Source: an uncultured Streptococcus sp.
GTDB lineage: Bacteria > Bacillota > Bacilli > Lactobacillales > Streptococcaceae
Assembly (NCBI GenBank): GCA_902479835.1
Contig: CABSQC010000024.1
Location: forward strand, 1-9,411
Reading direction: 5' to 3'
Length of the DNA stretch: 9,411 bases
Made by a program: the position numbers and the translations under genes. Below, one piece after another: positions 5,982 through 9,411 of this stretch (positions are counted from its first letter, which is position 1; each line of letters starts with the position of its first letter). Under the pieces are notes generated by a model. That model was not told the origin of the DNA. It saw only the letters and a program-made list of their open reading frames with translations, and ran no database searches.

Positions 5982-6881
5982 ATGGAAAGTGTAGGTCAAA
6001 CCATGTCTCACATGAACCGTGCGCGTCAATTTAACTATGAGGATTTGGTCGCACAGATCTTGGCAGACCAAGAAGTTGCTGCCTTTATCAAGGACCAGTC
6101 TTTGTCTGAACAAGAAATTCGACGGAGTATTTCAAAATTTAATCAATACATTAGTGAACGCAACCGTTTCTTATTGGGAGATCCGGATTATATTGCCAAA
6201 GGTTATAAGCCCATCCTCACCATGAATGAAGGCTATGCGGATGTCGCTTATGAGGAAACGCCAGAGTTAATCGAAGCCCAAAAACGAGCTGCAATCAACC
6301 AACGTCTCAACTTGATCAATCTCCCTTCAACCTTGAAAGAAGCGAGTCTAGCCAAGGTAGAGCTCGATGATAAGGGACGATTTGTGGCCTTTGAGGAATT
6401 AGCTAATTTTGTAGCTAACTATCCCGAGTATCAAAAGGGAATTTACCTCTATGGTGATTTTGGAGTAGGAAAGAGTTACATGATGGCAGCCCTGGCTCAT
6501 GATTTATCCGAAAAACGCCAGGCCTCTACCACTCTACTACATTTCCCAAGTTTTGCTATCGATGTCAAAAATGCTATCAGTTCGGGCTTGGTCAAAGAAA
6601 CCGTAGATCAGGTGAAAAAAGCCGAAATTTTAATTCTCGATGACATCGGTGCGGAACAGATGTCAGCCTGGGTGCGAGACGAAATCTTACAAGTGATTCT
6701 ACAGCACCGGATGCAGGAAAATCTTCCGACCTTCTTTACCTCTAACTTTAATTTTGAAGAGTTGGAACGGCATTTTGCAACGTCGCGCAATGGTGATGAA
6801 ACCTGGCAGGCCAAACGTGTCATGGAGCGCGTGAAATTTTTAGCTAAGGAAATCCATTTGGAAGGAGTCAATCGCCGATGA
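5982..6881 (+). CDS. dnaI: Primosomal protein DnaI, helicase loader (AAA+ ATPase)
   Basis: A 299-residue AAA+ ATPase of the DnaC/DnaI family. The N-terminal part (about 1-135) is the helicase-binding region; it holds the streptococcal ISKFNQYISERNRFLLGD block. The ATPase core shows Walker A GDFGVGKS (158-165), Walker B ILILDD (216-221), a sensor I TSN (253-255), a likely Arg finger in the VRDEILQ helix (R232) and a sensor II-like RVMERV (279-284). In Bacillus, DnaI binds the replicative helicase DnaC and, with DnaB and DnaD, loads it on single-stranded DNA. The zinc-binding Cys/His set of Bacillus DnaI is not evident here; I see no Cys in the protein. The gene abuts dnaB (TAGATG) and shares an ATGA overlap with the next gene. 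Confidence 0.95.
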   Translation: MESVGQTMSHMNRARQFNYEDLVAQILADQEVAAFIKDQSLSEQEIRRSISKFNQYISERNRFLLGDPDYIAKGYKPILTMNEGYADVAYEETPELIEAQKRAAINQRLNLINLPSTLKEASLAKVELDDKGRFVAFEELANFVANYPEYQKGIYLYGDFGVGKSYMMAALAHDLSEKRQASTTLLHFPSFAIDVKNAISSGLVKETVDQVKKAEILILDDIGAEQMSAWVRDEILQVILQHRMQENLPTFFTSNFNFEELERHFATSRNGDETWQAKRVMERVKFLAKEIHLEGVNRR

Positions 6882-7591
6882 ATGAAACCATCCGTTTAAT
6901 GAATGCTCATTTTTCTGTTCGCCGGTTTAAGGAAGAAGCTATCAAAGAAGCTGACCTCAAGGAAATTTTATCAGCTGGGCAGATGGCATCAAGTTGGAAA
7001 AACTTTCAGTCTTATTCTGTGATTGTGGTCAAAAGCAAGGAAAAGAAAGAAGCTCTTTACGACTTGCTTCCTCAAGAAGCGATTCGCCAATCAGATGTCT
7101 TTCTCCTCTTTGTTGGAGATTTAAACCGTGCTGAAAAAGCTGTCAAACTTCATGAGCAGGATTTCCATCCTGAAGGGGTGGACAACTTACTGATCACCTC
7201 AGTGGATGCGGCTCTAGCAGCTCAAAATACACTATTGGCAGCTGAAAGTCTCGGCTATGGTGGAGTGATTATCGGCATGTTGCGCTACTGTTCAGAAGAA
7301 GTCGCAGAACTCTTCCGTCTGCCAGACTATACCTATCCGGTTTTTGGGATTGCCCTCGGAGTACCCAACCAGCAACATGCGGTGAAACCACGTTTGCCAT
7401 TGGAGCAGGTTGCTTTTGAAGAAGAATACCAAGAACAAGACCTATCAGTTGTGACTGCCTATGACAAGGTTCAGGCAGATTATGCTGGAGCGCGTGCAAC
7501 CGACAGCTGGAGCGAGCGCCTTGCAGCTCAATTTGGTCAACCTGAACAAGAAGAGACCAAAAAACTACTAGAAAAACACAAACTATTATGA
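6878..7591 (+). CDS. NfrA-type FMN oxidoreductase / nitroreductase family protein
   Basis: A 237-residue flavoprotein of the nitroreductase superfamily, Frp/NfrA branch. Evidence: the N-terminal FMN-phosphate loop HFSVRRF (11-17), the AGQMASSWKNFQSYSVIVV strand (33-51), GYGGVIIGMLRY (126-137), and the typical GVPN---AVKPRLP (161-174). The family makes FMN-bound dimers that use NAD(P)H to reduce flavins, nitro compounds, quinones or peroxide; the physiological substrate here is not known. ATG 6878 overlaps the dnaI stop by four bases (ATGA), with AAGGAG (6862-6867) upstream, so the gene is translationally coupled to dnaI. The first residues (MNETIRLMNAHFSVR) fit the family start. A small hairpin follows, before der. 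Being in a replication operon implies co-expression but not a shared function. Confidence 0.88.
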   Translation: MNETIRLMNAHFSVRRFKEEAIKEADLKEILSAGQMASSWKNFQSYSVIVVKSKEKKEALYDLLPQEAIRQSDVFLLFVGDLNRAEKAVKLHEQDFHPEGVDNLLITSVDAALAAQNTLLAAESLGYGGVIIGMLRYCSEEVAELFRLPDYTYPVFGIALGVPNQQHAVKPRLPLEQVAFEEEYQEQDLSVVTAYDKVQADYAGARATDSWSERLAAQFGQPEQEETKKLLEKHKLL

Positions 7592-7633
7592 AATGAAGAG
7601 AGGCGTTCTTGAACTGAAGTCTCGCCTTTCATT
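7592..7633 (+). terminator. Bulged hairpin between the nitroreductase gene and der (weak terminator or processing site)
   Basis: AATGAA (7592-7597) pairs with TTCATT (7628-7633), and AGGCG (7601-7605) with CGCCT (7623-7627), leaving a 3-base GAG bulge and a 17-base loop. The hairpin begins on the base after the stop codon. No T tract follows (AGAAAAGAGG), so full termination is doubtful; partial attenuation or RNA processing fits better. No separate der promoter is visible in this short gap. Confidence 0.4.
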
Positions 7634-7648
7634 AGAAAAGAGGAAATC

Positions 7649-8959
7649 ATGGCCCTACCAACTATTGCGATTGTAGGCCGTCCCAATGTCGGAAAATCTA
7701 CACTCTTTAACCGGATTGCCGGTGAGCGGATTTCCATCGTTGAGGATGTAGAAGGAGTCACTCGTGACCGCATTTATGCAACAGCTGAGTGGTTGAATCG
7801 AAAATTTAGTATCATCGATACGGGGGGAATTGATGACGTAGATGCCCCATTTATGGAGCAAATCAAGCATCAGGCAGAAATTGCCATGGACGAAGCAGAT
7901 GTGATCGTCTTTGTTGTTTCTGGAAAAGAAGGGATCACGGATGCGGATGAATATGTCACACGTATCTTGTATAAGACCCATAAACCGGTTATTCTTGCAG
8001 TCAACAAGGTGGATAACCCAGAGATGCGCAATGATATCTATGACTTTTATGCCTTAGGACTGGGCGAGCCACTACCGGTATCCTCTGTCCACGGGATCGG
8101 AACTGGGGATGTTCTCGATGCCATCATCGAAAATCTTCCGAATGACACAGAAGAAGAAAATCCAGATATCATCAAATTTAGCTTGATTGGTCGTCCAAAT
8201 GTTGGGAAATCAAGCTTGATCAATGCGATCCTTGGAGAAGACCGGGTCATCGCAAGCCCTGTTGCTGGAACCACACGGGATGCTATCGATACCCATTTTA
8301 CCGATGCAGATGGCCAAGAATTTACCATGATCGATACAGCTGGTATGCGCAAGTCCGGTAAAATCTATGAAAACACTGAGAAATATTCTGTTATGCGTGC
8401 CATGCGTGCCATCGACCGTTCAGATGTGGTTTTGATGGTCATTAATGCCGAAGAAGGAATTCGGGAGTATGATAAGCGGATCGCTGGCTTTGCTCATGAA
8501 GCTGGTAAAGGTATGATCATTGTTGTCAACAAATGGGATACCATTGAAAAAGACAACCATACCATGAAGCAGTGGGAAGATGACATTCGCGATCAATTCC
8601 AATACCTTTCTTATGCACCAATTGTCTTTGTCTCTGCCCTGACCAAACAACGTTTGCACAAGTTGCCAGAGATGATCAAGCAGATTAGCGAGAGTCAAAA
8701 TACGCGGATTCCTTCAGCTGTCTTGAACGATGTGATTATGGATGCCATTGCCATTAATCCAACGCCGACCGACAAAGGAAAACGCCTCAAGATCTTCTAT
8801 GCGACACAAGTGGCAACTAAACCACCAACCTTTGTGGTTTTTGTCAATGAAGAAGAGCTGATGCACTTCTCTTATCTTCGTTTCTTGGAAAACCAGATTC
8901 GAAAAGCCTTTGTCTTTGAAGGCACTCCGATCCATTTGATCGCGCGAAAACGGAAGTAG
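7649..8959 (+). CDS. der: Ribosome biogenesis GTPase Der (EngA)
   Basis: A 436-residue protein, the standard family length, with the tandem GTPase layout unique to Der. G domain 1 has GRPNVGKS (10-17), DTGG (57-60) and NKVD (119-122). An acidic linker (166-173) leads to G domain 2 with GRPNVGKS (181-188), DTAG (229-232) and NKWD (294-297). The C-terminal KH-like domain covers about 350-436 and ends in a basic IARKRK tail. Der binds the 50S ribosomal subunit and is essential for its late assembly. All nucleotide-binding residues are intact. The ribosome site AAGAGGA (7638-7644) precedes ATG 7649. The start agrees with the family's usual N-terminus. It lies 57 bases after the nitroreductase gene and only 5 bases before a frameshifted lipoprotein gene. 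Confidence 0.97.
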   Translation: MALPTIAIVGRPNVGKSTLFNRIAGERISIVEDVEGVTRDRIYATAEWLNRKFSIIDTGGIDDVDAPFMEQIKHQAEIAMDEADVIVFVVSGKEGITDADEYVTRILYKTHKPVILAVNKVDNPEMRNDIYDFYALGLGEPLPVSSVHGIGTGDVLDAIIENLPNDTEEENPDIIKFSLIGRPNVGKSSLINAILGEDRVIASPVAGTTRDAIDTHFTDADGQEFTMIDTAGMRKSGKIYENTEKYSVMRAMRAIDRSDVVLMVINAEEGIREYDKRIAGFAHEAGKGMIIVVNKWDTIEKDNHTMKQWEDDIRDQFQYLSYAPIVFVSALTKQRLHKLPEMIKQISESQNTRIPSAVLNDVIMDAIAINPTPTDKGKRLKIFYATQVATKPPTFVVFVNEEELMHFSYLRFLENQIRKAFVFEGTPIHLIARKRK

Positions 8960-8964
8960 GGAAT

Positions 8965-9411
8965 ATGCGGAAAATAACTGTTTTTTATAATTTTTTTTGT
9001 TACTAGCCTAATCATTATTTTCTTAACAGCTTGTCAGTCGACGCGTCAAGAAAAATATCAGGGGTCTTATGGAAATGGTGATGAGACGACTATTCTAACT
9101 GTAAAAAACAATGAGATTCTTAAGACGGAGCTCTGGAAAGAACTGCCCGATATTGATGCTTCTGATTCATTAGCATTTAACTCAGCCAAGGATAGTTTGC
9201 TTGAAAATTATGGTCATATCAAGGGAATGGACTATTCTGTTGAAAAATCTAAATCAGGCCATTTGCAGATCCATATAGTGACAGATTTTTCAAAATTGGA
9301 CATAAAAACTTGGAACAAAGTTTTTATGTCCAATAAAAAATTAAAGGACTTAACTGACTATAATAAAACGAAAAAAACGATAGAAGAAAATGGGATGGTC
9401 AAGGTTCGATA
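8965..9411 (+). pseudogene. DUF1307/YehR-like lipoprotein with a one-base frameshift in its signal peptide; 3' end outside window
   Basis: From ATG 8965 the reading gives MRKITVFYNFFCY and stops at TAG 9004-9006. The frame starting near 8978 is open to the window end and encodes a classic lipoprotein: hydrophobic VTSLIIIFL, lipobox LTAC with Cys at 9032-9034, then CQSTRQEKYQGSYGNG and about 125 more residues. That frame has no ATG, GTG or TTG before the lipobox. Removing one T from either T-run (six at 8981-8986 or eight at 8991-8998) joins the ATG and its MRK n-region to the lipobox; the first option gives MRKITVFIIFFVTSL, the better signal peptide. The mature part follows the DUF1307/YehR pattern (HIKGMDYSVE, then a TDFSKLDI strand, ending TIEENGMVKVR), judged from memory. 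The role of that family is not well defined. It could be a pseudogene, a slippage-expressed gene or a sequencing error. It lies 5 bases after der and has only a weak ribosome site. Confidence 0.7.
9295..9334. repeat. Perfect 17-bp inverted repeat inside the lipoprotein gene
   Basis: Bases 9295-9311 (ATTGGACATAAAAACTT) are the exact reverse complement of 9318-9334, with a 6-base loop GGAACA. The reading frame continues through it (LDIKTWNKVFMSN). It is not followed by a T tract on the + strand, so it does not look like a standard terminator for der. Confidence 0.9.

Noticed and set aside
8960..9000. T-rich stretch after der read as a terminator
   Set aside because: No stem precedes the T-runs; they sit in the signal-peptide coding part of the next gene.
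1..9411. Search by eye for NrdR boxes, CRISPR repeats, tRNA or rRNA genes, insertion-sequence ends, toxin-antitoxin or phage-defence genes
   Set aside because: Nothing convincing found; gene content is core metabolism, replication and ribosome assembly.

Overview
The window reads as chromosomal DNA from a streptococcus of the mitis/sanguinis (viridans) type. Evidence: a RitR-type orphan response regulator placed directly after the end of 6-phosphogluconate dehydrogenase (gnd), a very streptococcal glucose-family PTS permease, and the firmicute nrdR-dnaB-dnaI-nitroreductase-der gene run. Extended -10 promoters, strong AGGAGG ribosome sites and moderate A+T content also fit. All genes lie on the + strand. 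I see no tRNA, rRNA, CRISPR array, insertion sequence or phage gene.

Layout. (1) 1-872: the last 42 codons of gnd, then ritR, closed by a strong perfect hairpin terminator. (2) 873-1070: a gene-free control region with two matching operator-like sequences in opposite orientation, 140 bp apart, on either side of an extended -10 promoter. (3) 1071-3324: ptsG-like EIICBA sugar permease and a downstream hairpin. (4) 3352-4222: an intracellular endonuclease/exonuclease/phosphatase-fold hydrolase with its own terminator. (5) 4273-8959: a promoter and a very tight operon, nrdR-dnaB-dnaI-nitroreductase, then a small hairpin and der. (6) 8965-9411: the start of a DUF1307/YehR-like lipoprotein whose signal-peptide region is out of frame by one T, running off the window.

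How they fit together. The left part handles carbon and redox: the pentose-phosphate NADPH enzyme (gnd), a thiol-type regulator of iron/oxidative stress (RitR, with Asn53 in place of the phospho-Asp and Cys128), and a main sugar importer under probable LacI/CcpA-type control. The right part is housekeeping: NrdR sets dNTP supply, DnaB and DnaI load the replicative helicase, and Der matures the 50S ribosome.

Most of the window is ordinary core genome. The points worth a second look are the frameshifted lipoprotein with two T-runs, a perfect 17-bp inverted repeat inside that same gene, the paired operators around the ptsG promoter, and the RitR sensor chemistry. I found no convincing sign of a wholly undescribed system.
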